Below are positions 24,307 to 32,034 of a DNA stretch of 64,000 nucleotides, piece by piece. A program made the translations under genes and the position numbers. The stretch is from Pseudolysinimonas_A sp947085045 (GTDB lineage: Bacteria; Actinomycetota; Actinomycetes; Actinomycetales; Microbacteriaceae), in the NCBI GenBank assembly GCA_947085045.1, contig CAMTUU010000006.1, positions 1-64,000 of the forward strand, given 5' to 3'. Every line of letters starts with the position of its first letter. The stretch's first letter is position 1. A model generated the notes under the pieces. It was not told where the DNA came from. It worked only from the letters and a program-made list of their open reading frames with translations, and searched no databases.

Positions 24307-25276
24307 CCGACTGCGTCGGCACATCGCCGTTGGCGACGAAGATCGGTCCGATGATCTCGAGCACGTCGAGCTGGGCCTGACCGGGTACGCCGTCGACCTC
24401 GAGGTTGGTGCGGTCGAGGATCACGGCGCTCGCGATGGCCGGATCGATTCCCGCGACCTCGGCGAGGATCGCCGCCGTCTCGTCGGGGTTCGCGATCGCC
24501 CAGGCCCGGGCATACTCGTACGCGTTGACGACGAGCTGCGCGAGATCGGGCGACTGCTGCAGGAACGGCTCGGTCGCGTTGAGGAAGCCGTAGCTGTTGA
24601 AGTCGATGTTGTCGTAGACGATCTCGGTGCCGGCGGTCTCGACGCTGGTGGAGAGCAGCGGATCCAGGCCCGACCAGGCGTCGACGGCGCCGGACTCGAG
24701 CGCCGCCTTGCCGTCGGCGTGCTGGAGGTTCTCGATGGTCACCTCGTCGAGACCGATGCCGGCCTCCTCGAGCGCCTGCAGCAGGAAGAAGTACGGGTCG
24801 GTGCCCTTGGTCACCGCGATGCGCTTGCCGACGAGATCCTCGACGTCGTCGATGTCGGATCCGGCCGGCACGGCGATGGCCGCCCAATTCGGCTGGCTGT
24901 AGATGTCGATGACCCGGATCGGTGAGCCGTTGGAACGGGCGAGCAGCGCGGCGGAGCCGGCGGTCGAGCCGACGTCGAGCGAGCCGGCGCGCAGGAACTC
25001 GTTGGCCTTGTTCGATCCGGCGGACTGGATCCAGTTGATCGTCACCTCGCCGCCGGTCGCCTCCTCGAGCCAGCCCTGCTCCTTGATGATCAGGCTGAGC
25101 GGGTTGTAGGTCGCGAAGTCGATGTTGAGTTCCGTCGCACTCCAGCCGCCTTCGCCCAGGCGGGCGCCGGTCTCGGCGGGCTCGGCCGGGGCATTCTCAC
25201 CGGTGACGCAGCCGGTCAGGGCGAGGGCCGTGACGGTCGCGATCGCCGCGAGGACGGCGAGGGGACTCTTCTTCAT
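24233..25276 (-). CDS. ssuA: ABC transporter substrate-binding lipoprotein, SsuA family
   Basis: A 347-residue secreted lipoprotein: K-K positive start, hydrophobic stretch, lipobox L-T-G-C with C23. The mature part is a type II periplasmic-binding fold of the NMT1/SsuA group, with Y-N-P-L-S-L-I-I-K-E-Q-G-W-L near the N-terminus and D-V-G-S-T-A-G-S-A-A-L as a ligand-contact loop. It captures the substrate for the SsuBC transporter. The ligand cannot be read from the sequence; sulfonates are the family default. It lies 43 bases downstream of ssuB. Confidence 0.88.
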   Translation of the reverse strand: MKKSPLAVLAAIATVTALALTGCVTGENAPAEPAETGARLGEGGWSATELNIDFATYNPLSLIIKEQGWLEEATGGEVTINWIQSAGSNKANEFLRAGSLDVGSTAGSAALLARSNGSPIRVIDIYSQPNWAAIAVPAGSDIDDVEDLVGKRIAVTKGTDPYFFLLQALEEAGIGLDEVTIENLQHADGKAALESGAVDAWSGLDPLLSTSVETAGTEIVYDNIDFNSYGFLNATEPFLQQSPDLAQLVVNAYEYARAWAIANPDETAAILAEVAGIDPAIASAVILDRTNLEVDGVPGQAQLDVLEIIGPIFVANGDVPTQSDVDAALDGLLEPTYAKDADPAFFD

Positions 25277-25319
25277 CAGGGTGTGTTCCTTTGCTGGGGA
25301 CAGTGGATGGTGCGGGCGG

Positions 25320-26135
25320 TCAGGGGCGCGGGGTGTGGTGGCTGTCGACGCCGAGCCGCTCGAGCAGATCGGCGCGCAGCTCCGCGAGGGACGCGTCGCC
25401 GCGGTCGCGCGGTCGCGGCGCGGTGACCTCGAGGATCGAACGGATGCCGGCTCCCGCGCCCGGCGCCGCCGGGTCGTCGCCGAGCAGCACGATGCGATCG
25501 GCGAGGGTCAGGGCCTCGTCGACGTCGTGGGTGACGAGCACGACCGTCGCCGGCTCGGAGGAATGGATGTCGAGCAGCAGATCCTGCATCGTCAGGCGGG
25601 TGAGGGCGTCGAGCGCGCCGAAGGGTTCGTCGAGCAGCAGCACGCCGGGTCCGCGCGCGAGAGCCCGGGCGAGCGAGGCGCGCTGCGCCATCCCGCCGGA
25701 CACCTGCCGAGGGCGGAGGGCCGCCGCGTGCTCGAGCTGGACGAGGCGCAAGAGTTCCGCGACCCGGTCGCGTCCCCCCGGCGTGCCGGTGCCGCGGGGA
25801 AGGCCGAGGGCGACGTTGCGTTCGATCGACCGCCACGGCAGGAGGCGCGGTTCCTGAAAGGCGATCGCTGACCGCTGATCGACGTCGGCGACGGGGGTGC
25901 CGTCGATCGTCAGCTCGCCGGCATCCGCCGCATCGAGGCCGCCGACGAGCCGCAGCAGGGTCGACTTGCCGCAGCCCGACGGGCCGAGCAGCGCGATGAT
26001 CTCGCCCGGACGGATGTCGAGGTCGATGTCGCGGAGCACGTGCTTCTCGGCGCCACCGGGTGCGGGGAAGCAGCGACCGACGCCGCGGAGCGCCACCCGC
26101 AGGGCGGGAGCGGAGGCGACGGCGAGAGTGGGCAC
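25320..26135 (-). CDS. ssuB: ABC transporter ATP-binding protein, SsuB family
   Basis: A 271-residue ATPase. Walker A G-P-S-G-C-G-K-S-T, Q-loop A-F-Q-E-P-R-L-L-P-W (the P-R-L-L-P-W form typical of SsuB/TauB), signature Q-V-S-G-G-M-A-Q-R, Walker B G-V-L-L-L-D-E-P-F-G-A-L-D, and H-loop V-T-H-D. It powers the SsuAC importer and is first in the three-gene unit. GTG start with TAGCTT 7 bases upstream. Divergent from the broken ssuE-like gene. Confidence 0.92.
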   Translation of the reverse strand: MPTLAVASAPALRVALRGVGRCFPAPGGAEKHVLRDIDLDIRPGEIIALLGPSGCGKSTLLRLVGGLDAADAGELTIDGTPVADVDQRSAIAFQEPRLLPWRSIERNVALGLPRGTGTPGGRDRVAELLRLVQLEHAAALRPRQVSGGMAQRASLARALARGPGVLLLDEPFGALDALTRLTMQDLLLDIHSSEPATVVLVTHDVDEALTLADRIVLLGDDPAAPGAGAGIRSILEVTAPRPRDRGDASLAELRADLLERLGVDSHHTPRP

Positions 26136-26142
26136 CCGACTG

Positions 26143-26148
26143 AAGCTA
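26143..26148 (-). promoter_or_regulatory. -10-like hexamer of ssuB
   Basis: TAGCTT on the minus strand ends 7 bases before the ssuB GTG, the leaderless spacing seen elsewhere in the window. Confidence 0.35.
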
Positions 26149-26186
26149 CGGAAACCCGGGCCGGGCGCGAAAACGCCGCGTCACGA

Positions 26187-26202
26187 AACGCAATCAAGCG
26201 TT
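26187..26202. promoter_or_regulatory. inverted repeat in the divergent ssuB / ssuE-like gap
   Basis: AACGC-AATCAA-GCGTT is a perfect 5-base inverted repeat with a 6-base spacer, centred in the 108-base divergent gap. It is placed to act on both promoters and may be the operator for sulfur control. Its short arms make chance possible. Confidence 0.3.
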
Positions 26203-26231
26203 CGCGGAATGTTCGGGGGGCCCGGTGCGGC

Positions 26232-26237
26232 GATAGT
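26232..26237 (+). promoter_or_regulatory. -10-like hexamer of the ssuE-like pseudogene
   Basis: GATAGT ends 6 bases before the ATG at 26244. It resembles the other leaderless -10 boxes except for its first base, so the broken gene may still be transcribed. Confidence 0.25.
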
Positions 26238-26243
26238 GGGGAC

Positions 26244-26772
26244 ATGGCCGCGCCCGCCCCCCTCACCGTCGTCGCCGTCTCGGGGAGCCTGCGGGCGCCG
26301 TCCACCACCACCGCATTGCTGCGACACATCCTCGACACCGTCGCCGCAGCCCGGGAGGTCGACGCGCAGATCATCGAACTCGCGCCGCTCGCCGTCGACC
26401 TCGCGACAGCGGTCATCGGCGGCGAACGTTCGTCGGCGGTGGCGGCCGCACTCGACGCGGTCGCCCGAGCCGACCTGCTCGTCGTCGCCACCCCGGTCTA
26501 CCGGGGCTCGTACACCGGGCTCTTCAAGACCTTCGTCGACCTGGTCGATCAGGCGGCCCTGGCCGAGACGCCGGTGCTGCTCGCCGCGGGAGGCGGGAAC
26601 GACCAGCACTCGCTCGTCATCGACCACGAGTTGCGCCCGCTGTTCGGGTTCTTCCAGGCGCTGACGGTTCCCGTCGGCGTGTACGCCAAACCCGATCGAC
26701 CAAGCGGTCGCCGCCACGCTCCCGCTGCTGCGCTCGCCTTCATCGCCGAGTTCGTCGTTCGCGCCGAGCTAG
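26244..26772 (+). pseudogene. broken NADPH-dependent FMN reductase (SsuE/MsuE family)
   Basis: The first 148 codons encode a good flavodoxin-like FMN reductase: V-V-A-V-S-G-S-L at the FMN phosphate loop, A-T-P-V-Y-R-G-S-Y-T-G-L-F-K, and D-H-E-L-R-P-L-F-G-F-F-Q-A-L-T-V-P-V-G-V-Y-A. Family members then continue with about 20 residues leading to R-I-D-Q-A-V and a C-terminal helix. Here the frame shifts right after V-Y-A near 26690. The missing end I-D-Q-A-V-A-A-T-L-P-L-L-R is present in the +1 frame from 26695 and stops at TAG 26770-26772. An internal deletion with frameshift is the simplest reading. The uncorrected frame runs on to 27311 as Arg-rich non-coding antisense of the next gene. Confidence 0.75.
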
Positions 26773-27344
26773 TTCTCGGGATGCAACGACGCCTCGCCGA
26801 GCTGGTGCCAGGTGCGGTTGTGGTAGACCAACGGACTGACTTCGGACTCGCTGCGCTCGGCTTCGAGAGCGTGTACCGCGATGACCGTCGAGTCGCCGGC
26901 ATCCATCCGATTGATGACGCGGCCGCGGATCCAGACGGGGACGTCGTGGAAGACCGGCTCACCGGTGGGCAGTCGCCGCCAGAGCGACGTGTCGGCGAAC
27001 CTGTCGATCCCGCTCGTCGCGCAGAGGCGGGCGATCGGCAGCTGGGCGGAGCCGAGCAGGTGCACCACGAGGGTGTCGGCGCGGCGGATGGCCGGCGCGC
27101 TCGACGAGCGGCCCGAGATCGAGAACACCAGGAGCGGCGGCTCCGCGCTGACCGAGAACACCGAGGTCGCAGTGAGTCCTACCGGCCCGTCGCCGGCGTC
27201 CGCCGTGATGACCGCGACGCCGGCCGCGTGCGACCGGAACGCGAGCTTGTACTCGGCGGCGCTGAGGCCGCCGGCGAGCGACGCGACGGTGTCGACGGCG
27301 CCGTCCGCTGAGTCGGTGGCCGCTCGGGCGGGGGGACTGCTCAT
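26769..27344 (-). CDS. flavin reductase family protein (HpaC/NADH:FMN oxidoreductase type)
   Basis: A 191-residue split-barrel flavin reductase. F-R-S-H-A-A-G-V-A-V-I-T, V-G-L-T-A-T-S-V-F-S-V-S-A-E-P-P-L-L-V-F-S-I (the flavin-binding signature) and F-A-D-T-S-L-W match the HpaC-like family that supplies reduced flavin to two-component monooxygenases. It is therefore the likely partner of the flavin monooxygenase at 28312-29628, the more so because the SsuE-like reductase opposite is broken. ATG 27344 was chosen over GTG 27368. Its stop overlaps the old ssuE stop through a shared CTAG. Confidence 0.87.
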   Translation of the reverse strand: MSSPPARAATDSADGAVDTVASLAGGLSAAEYKLAFRSHAAGVAVITADAGDGPVGLTATSVFSVSAEPPLLVFSISGRSSSAPAIRRADTLVVHLLGSAQLPIARLCATSGIDRFADTSLWRRLPTGEPVFHDVPVWIRGRVINRMDAGDSTVIAVHALEAERSESEVSPLVYHNRTWHQLGEASLHPEN

Positions 27345-27427
27345 CCCGTCAGTCTCACCCCGCCGCACCCTGCGTCACATCAGCGACGTCGCGGATCGTC
27401 GCGGAGCGCAACACGGCGTAACGCGGC

Positions 27428-28315
27428 TCACTCCCCGAACTCGGCGACGCCCGAGCGGTCGAGCAGCAGCCGGGTGCCGAGCAGCTCGCCGTCGGCGGGC
27501 CCGTACGCCGCGAGCGCGGCGCGATGCAGGTCCGCGACGCGGGTCAGGATGTCGTGCGCCGTCCCCGCTTCGACGGCGAGGCTCTCCAGCGTCTCGAGCT
27601 CCTCGACGACGCGGTCGATACCGAAGTCCTGCATCGGGTCACCGGTGAGCAGGGCGTCGGCGTGGCGTTCGAGGAAGACGCTGCCGCCGGCGCTCTGCCC
27701 GAGGATGGTGCGGAGCGCGCCGGGTTCGAGTCCCGCGGCTCGACCGAGCAGCAGCGCCTCGGTGACCGCCAGGGCCTGGCCGAACCAGAGGCCGTTCGCG
27801 AGGAGCTTCGCGAGCTGCGCACCCCCGGGTGTAACCCCGACGACGGGTTCCAGCGGCGCACCGAGCGGCGCGAGGATCTCCCGCACCCGCGCCTGCGCCA
27901 CCGCCGGGACGCCCAGGAAAAAACTCAGGCGGCCCTCGCGCGCCTCCGCCGGTCCCCCGCCGATCGGAGCCGCCGCGCTCAGCACCCCGCGCTCAGCACC
28001 CCGGACGGCGAGTTCGTCCGACACCCGCGGGTCGCTGCTCGAAAGGTCGAGCCAGAGCGATCCCGGGGCGAGGGCGTCGAGGGCTCCGGCACCCTGAAGC
28101 GCCGCGCGCACCTCGGTGGGGCCGGGCAGCACGGTCACCAGGACGTCGACGTGGGCGGCGAGCTCTGCGGCCGAGGCGACGGGGCGTGCGCCGATGATCC
28201 CGGACGCCCTCTCGAGATCCTGGTCGAACACGGAGGTCTCGAAGTGAGGCACGAGCCGCCGCGCGATCGGCGCCCCCATCCGGCCGAGGCCGATCACTCC
28301 GACGCGCGGGCTCAT
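27428..28315 (-). CDS. NAD(P)-dependent beta-hydroxyacid dehydrogenase (3-hydroxyisobutyrate dehydrogenase family)
   Basis: A 295-residue oxidoreductase. The Rossmann start G-V-I-G-L-G-R-M-G-A-P-I-A binds the dinucleotide. S-A-A-P-I-G-G-G-P-A-E-A matches the substrate-binding D-A-P-V-S-G-G motif with changes, and A-K-L-L-A-N-G-L holds the catalytic lysine. The family also includes tartronate semialdehyde and sulfolactaldehyde reductases. The ATG overlaps the monooxygenase stop (ATGA), so it probably acts on the aldehyde or hydroxyacid left after C-S or C-N cleavage; this is inference. Confidence 0.85.
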   Translation of the reverse strand: MSPRVGVIGLGRMGAPIARRLVPHFETSVFDQDLERASGIIGARPVASAAELAAHVDVLVTVLPGPTEVRAALQGAGALDALAPGSLWLDLSSSDPRVSDELAVRGAERGVLSAAAPIGGGPAEAREGRLSFFLGVPAVAQARVREILAPLGAPLEPVVGVTPGGAQLAKLLANGLWFGQALAVTEALLLGRAAGLEPGALRTILGQSAGGSVFLERHADALLTGDPMQDFGIDRVVEELETLESLAVEAGTAHDILTRVADLHRAALAAYGPADGELLGTRLLLDRSGVAEFGE

Positions 28316-29628
28316 GCGTCGAAGAGGTTGCCGCGCAGGCCCCCGTCGCCGTACTCGCGCCGCAGGATCCCCCGCCGTCGCAGGATCGGCACCAGATCGT
28401 CGAGCAACCGGTGAACGGTGACCGGATGGAGGTCGCCCCAGAGCAGGATCCCGTCGTTGTCGGCATCCTCTCCCAGTTCTTCGATGACGTCGGCGAACTC
28501 GTCGGCCGTCCCCACGAAGCCCGTGCGATCGCTCAGGCGTCCGAGTTTCGCGAGGCGGGCGAGATGCGCACGCAGCGTCGTCGTCTCGGGGTCCTCCTTG
28601 CCGATGAGCCGCTGGATGCTGCCGCGCGAGACGTGGTCGCCGAAGATCGACAAGTCGAGGGGCTTGTCGAGATCCTGAGTCGTGAGATCGGTCTCGAGGT
28701 CGCTCGACTGGCGCTCCGCGATGAGACGCAACTGGGCGTCGTCCGGACGGGCGGATGCCGCGACGAGCCGATCCGCCTCCTCGGCGCTCCCGACGATCAC
28801 CGGCTGAACCGCGAACAGGATGCGGATGTCCTCGGCCCGGCGTCCGCGGGCGACGGCCGCGGCGTGGATCTTCGCCCGGTACGCCCGGATGCTCTCGGCG
28901 TCGAGCGGGGCAAGCGCCAGTTGCACGTCGGAGTTGGCACCGGCGAAGTCGAGCCCCCGGCCGGATCCCCCGGGCGACACGATGACCGGCTCCCCGTCGG
29001 TGAACGGCAGCGCGTTGAGCGGGCCGTCGAACTCGAAGTACTCACCGCGATGCGGCACCGCGTCGAGCTTCGCGCCGTCGGCGTAGATCCCGTTCGGGTC
29101 GGCGCGGAGTGCACCCTCACCCCAGCTCCCCCACAGGCTCTTGACGGCGGTGAGCCACTCCTCCGCGCGATCGTAGGCGGCGTCGTGGCCGAGTGGGTCG
29201 GCCGCCCCGAAGTGCCGGGCGCTGCCCGTGTCGGTGACGACGTTGAGGCCCAAGCGGTGGCCGCTGAGGTGCTGCAGCGACGCGAACTGACGCGCCGCCG
29301 TGTACGGCAGGTAGGCCGCCGGGTTGGCGGTCGGCACGATCCCGAGGTGCTCGGTGGCGGCGAACAGGTACGGCGCGAGCATCAGCGGATCGTGCTTCGG
29401 GCCACCGAACGCCTGCCGCACGCGAAGGTCGATCGTCGACGCGTTGCCGAGCGACGGCGCGTCCTCGATGATCAGCAGATCGAGGCCTGCCTGCTCGAGT
29501 TCGCGCACCGCCTGCTGGTAGATGCGCGGCTCGGTCCACCGGTAGTTCCAGTCGAGATAGGGATGTCCCCAGCCCTGCGGCCCGAAACCCCGGGCGAGGA
29601 ACCAGCCGACGTGCTGGAGCTTGCTCAT
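28312..29628 (-). CDS. LLM-class flavin-dependent monooxygenase, NtaA/SnaA/DszA family
   Basis: A 438-residue bacterial-luciferase-like monooxygenase of the two-component type that uses FMNH2 and O2. Family marks include L-I-I-E-D-A-P near 50, the segment A-A-R-Q-F-A-S-L-Q-H-L-S-G-H-R-L-G-L-N-V-V-T, and P-V-I-V-S-P-G-G-S-G-R-G-L. Relatives oxidise nitrilotriacetate, dibenzothiophene sulfone, dimethyl sulfide or N-acetyl-S-(2-succino)cysteine. The substrate cannot be fixed from sequence. ATG 29628 overlaps metY (ATGA) and the stop overlaps the dehydrogenase, so all three are translated together. Confidence 0.88.
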   Translation of the reverse strand: MSKLQHVGWFLARGFGPQGWGHPYLDWNYRWTEPRIYQQAVRELEQAGLDLLIIEDAPSLGNASTIDLRVRQAFGGPKHDPLMLAPYLFAATEHLGIVPTANPAAYLPYTAARQFASLQHLSGHRLGLNVVTDTGSARHFGAADPLGHDAAYDRAEEWLTAVKSLWGSWGEGALRADPNGIYADGAKLDAVPHRGEYFEFDGPLNALPFTDGEPVIVSPGGSGRGLDFAGANSDVQLALAPLDAESIRAYRAKIHAAAVARGRRAEDIRILFAVQPVIVGSAEEADRLVAASARPDDAQLRLIAERQSSDLETDLTTQDLDKPLDLSIFGDHVSRGSIQRLIGKEDPETTTLRAHLARLAKLGRLSDRTGFVGTADEFADVIEELGEDADNDGILLWGDLHPVTVHRLLDDLVPILRRRGILRREYGDGGLRGNLFDA

Positions 29629-30965
29629 CCGGCGGCGTCCGAGGTGGTGATCGACGCGGCCGCGGCCAGTGCCCGCTGGAGGTCGGCGATCAGGTCTTCG
29701 AGATCCTCGATGCCGATCGAGACCCGGAGCGTGCCCGGCCAGATGCCGGCCTGACTGCGCTCCTCGGCGGTGCGGCGGTTGTGGCTCGTCGTGGCGGGGT
29801 GCAGCACCAGCGAGCGCACATCCCCCAGGTGCGTCATGTGGGTGAAGATCTCGAGCGCGTCGACGAAACGCCGTGCCGCCTCCAGCCCGCCGCGCAGGGT
29901 GAACGAGAAGACCGACCCCTGCCCGCGCGGCAGGTACCGCTGGGCGAGCGCGTGGAACGGGTTGGACTCGAGACCCGAGTAGTCGACGGAGTGGATCTCG
30001 GGCTGCTGTTCCAGCCACCGCGCGACGCCGAGGGCGTTCTGAGACTGGCGCTCGACGCGCAACGACAGGGTCTCGATGCCCTGGTTGATCAGGAAGGCGT
30101 TGATCGGCGACGCCGTCGGTCCGAACCGGAGCGCCACGACATCCCGCAGGTAGGCGACCCGGGCGAGACCGCCCGACCGCTCCGCGACGCTCGCTCCGCC
30201 GCTGCGGCTCGGCGCGGTCAGGTGCGGGAACAGGTGGCCCGACCGCGCGACGTCGAACCGGCCGTCGTCGACGATGACGCCGCCGAGCACCGACCCGTGA
30301 CCGGCGAGGAACTTGCTCGCCGAGTGCACGACGATGTCGGCGCCGTGCTCGAGCGGACGCACCAGGTACGGAGTCGCCAGGGTGTTGTCGATGACGAGCG
30401 GGATGCCGTGGCGGTGCGCGACCTCGGCCACCGCCGCGATGTCGAGGATGTCGTTCTTCGGGTTCGGGATGGACTCCGCGAAGAGCGCGCGCGTCTCGGG
30501 ACGGATGAGCCGCTCCCAGGCCGCGGGATCGTTGCCGTCCTCCACGAAGTCGGTCTCGATCCCGAGTCGCGGGAGGTTCTCGAGCAGGAGACCGCGGGAT
30601 CCCTCGTAGATGCTCGCCGCGGAGACGATGTGCTCGCCCGCTCCGACCAGTCCGACGAGCACCGTCGCGACCGCGGCCTGGCCGCTGCCGACGAGCAGCG
30701 CCTCGGCGCCGCCTTCGAGCGCCGCGATCCGCTGCTCCAGCGCCGTGTGCGTCGGGTTGGCGACCCGGGTGTAGGAGTAACCGTCCCCGGACTCGAACAT
30801 CTGCTCGGCCTGGGCGAAATCCTCGAGCACGAAGCCGGCGGTGAGGTAGATCGGCTGCGCCCGCGGCGTGATCGGGGCGGTCGACGTCGCCTCCGCGGGG
30901 GCAGGCGGATGGAGCTGCGTGGTGGCGAAGCCGCGGTTGCGCGCGGACGTGGACGTTCCGGTCAT
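29625..30965 (-). CDS. metY: O-acetylhomoserine aminocarboxypropyltransferase (sulfhydrylase)
   Basis: A 446-residue PLP enzyme of the Cys/Met metabolism family that makes homocysteine from O-acetylhomoserine and sulfide; some members take methanethiol and make methionine. G-F-A-T-T-Q-L-H-P is the N-terminal family mark. D-N-T-L-A-T-P-Y-L holds the PLP-binding Asp, and H-S-A-S-K-F-L-A-G-H-G the Schiff-base lysine. It is first in a coupled operon with the flavin monooxygenase and a dehydrogenase, suggesting it captures the sulfur they release. It starts 54 bases after nusB; a 12-base palindrome lies in that gap. Confidence 0.93.
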   Translation of the reverse strand: MTGTSTSARNRGFATTQLHPPAPAEATSTAPITPRAQPIYLTAGFVLEDFAQAEQMFESGDGYSYTRVANPTHTALEQRIAALEGGAEALLVGSGQAAVATVLVGLVGAGEHIVSAASIYEGSRGLLLENLPRLGIETDFVEDGNDPAAWERLIRPETRALFAESIPNPKNDILDIAAVAEVAHRHGIPLVIDNTLATPYLVRPLEHGADIVVHSASKFLAGHGSVLGGVIVDDGRFDVARSGHLFPHLTAPSRSGGASVAERSGGLARVAYLRDVVALRFGPTASPINAFLINQGIETLSLRVERQSQNALGVARWLEQQPEIHSVDYSGLESNPFHALAQRYLPRGQGSVFSFTLRGGLEAARRFVDALEIFTHMTHLGDVRSLVLHPATTSHNRRTAEERSQAGIWPGTLRVSIGIEDLEDLIADLQRALAAAASITTSDAAG

Positions 30966-30985
30966 GGCTCCGTCAGAGTGCCACG

Positions 30986-30997
30986 GTTCGCGCGAAC
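30986..30997. repeat. 12-base perfect palindrome upstream of metY
   Basis: GTTCGCGCGAAC lies in the 54-base gap between nusB and metY, 20 bases before the metY start. It could be an operator for the sulfur operon or a small terminator hairpin for nusB. No T-run follows. Confidence 0.3.
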
Positions 30998-31019
30998 GGC
31001 CTACTCGTGCGAAGGACTG

Positions 31020-31439
31020 TTACGACGGCAAGCGGTCGCGCGAGATCGCGCCGAGCAGCCCGTTGAGGTAGCCCGACGACTCCTCGGTGCTCAGCGACTT
31101 CGCGAAATCGACGGCCTCAGCGATCGCGACGCCATCGGGCACCTCGTCGTTGTGCAGGATCTCCCACGCGGCCAGCCGGGCGATCGCGCGGTCGAGGGCC
31201 GGCATCCGGGCCAGGCTCCAGCCCAGCGAATGCGACTCGATCTCCTCGTCGAGGTCGCCGAGGTTCTTGTCGACGCCTTCCACGATCGCGCGGGCGTACG
31301 GCCACGACGAGCCGCGCTCGGGCAGCGTCTCGGCGCGCTCGGCCTCCTCCCCGAGCAGCATCGAGATCTGGATGCCGCGCACGTCGGCGCCGTAGAGGAT
31401 GTCGAGAGCGCGCTTGCGCGACTTGGTGCGGGCGCTCAT
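31020..31439 (-). CDS. nusB: transcription antitermination factor NusB
   Basis: A 139-residue all-helical NusB, which with NusE/S10 binds boxA RNA for rRNA antitermination. R-T-K-S-R-K-R-A-L-D-I-L-Y is the Arg-rich RNA-binding N-terminus, and L-A-A-W-E-I-L and V-A-I-A-E-A-V-D-F-A-K are conserved. It follows efp at 17 bases. In related genomes nusB is normally followed by pyrR; here the sulfur block separates them. Confidence 0.95.
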   Translation of the reverse strand: MSARTKSRKRALDILYGADVRGIQISMLLGEEAERAETLPERGSSWPYARAIVEGVDKNLGDLDEEIESHSLGWSLARMPALDRAIARLAAWEILHNDEVPDGVAIAEAVDFAKSLSTEESSGYLNGLLGAISRDRLPS

Positions 31440-31456
31440 CGGATGCCGTTCGGCAC

Positions 31457-32020
31457 TCAGTCGGTGACGCGGCCGAGGTACGACCCGTCGCGCGTGTCGA
31501 CCTTGACCTTCGTGCCCTGCTCGAGGAAGAGCGGAACCTGGATCTCGTGGCCGGTCTCGAGCGTGGCCGGCTTCGTGCCCGCACTCGAACGGTCGCCCTG
31601 CAGGCCGGGCTCGGTGTAGGTGACCTCGAGGATCACCGAGGTCGGGAGCTCGACGTAGAGCGCCTCCCCCTCGTGCAGGGCGACCTGCACGTTGGTGTTC
31701 TCGAGCATGTAGTTGGCAGCGTCGCCGACGGTCTTCGACGGGATGGTCACCTGGTCGTAGTCGTCGGTGTCCATGAAGACGAAGCCGTCGCCGTCACGGT
31801 AGAGGTACTGGAAGTCGCGGCGGTCGACCGTCGCGAAGTCGACCTTGGTGCCGGCGTTGAAGGTCTTGTCGACCACCTTGCCGGAGAGCACGTTCTTCAG
31901 CTTCGTGCGCACGAAGGCGCCGCCCTTGCCCGGCTTGACGTGCTGGAACTCGATGACGTTCCAGAGCTGACCGTCGAGGTTGAGAACCTGGCCGTTCTTG
32001 ATGTCGTTGGTGGTTGCCAC
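31457..32020 (-). CDS. efp: elongation factor P
   Basis: A 187-residue EF-P that rescues ribosomes stalled on polyproline. Three beta-barrel domains are of normal length. The tip loop P-G-K-G-G-A carries K32, the position modified in some bacteria; no modification gene is nearby. GTG start, with TAAGCT 8 bases upstream inside the aroQ stop region. Confidence 0.96.
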   Translation of the reverse strand: MATTNDIKNGQVLNLDGQLWNVIEFQHVKPGKGGAFVRTKLKNVLSGKVVDKTFNAGTKVDFATVDRRDFQYLYRDGDGFVFMDTDDYDQVTIPSKTVGDAANYMLENTNVQVALHEGEALYVELPTSVILEVTYTEPGLQGDRSSAGTKPATLETGHEIQVPLFLEQGTKVKVDTRDGSYLGRVTD

Positions 32021-32028
32021 GAGGGACG

Positions 32029-32034
32029 AGCTTA
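32029..32034 (-). promoter_or_regulatory. -10-like hexamer of efp
   Basis: TAAGCT on the minus strand ends 8 bases before the efp GTG and overlaps the aroQ stop codon. It suggests efp-nusB can be transcribed independently of the aro genes. Confidence 0.35.

Noticed and set aside
26691..27311. Extension of the ssuE-like frame to a 350-400-residue protein
   Set aside because: After 26690 the residues are Arg/Asp-rich antisense of the flavin reductase gene, and the true C-terminal helix is in the +1 frame.
30966..31019. SAM or other riboswitch before metY
   Set aside because: The gap is only 54 bases and shows a 12-base palindrome, too small for a known SAM riboswitch.
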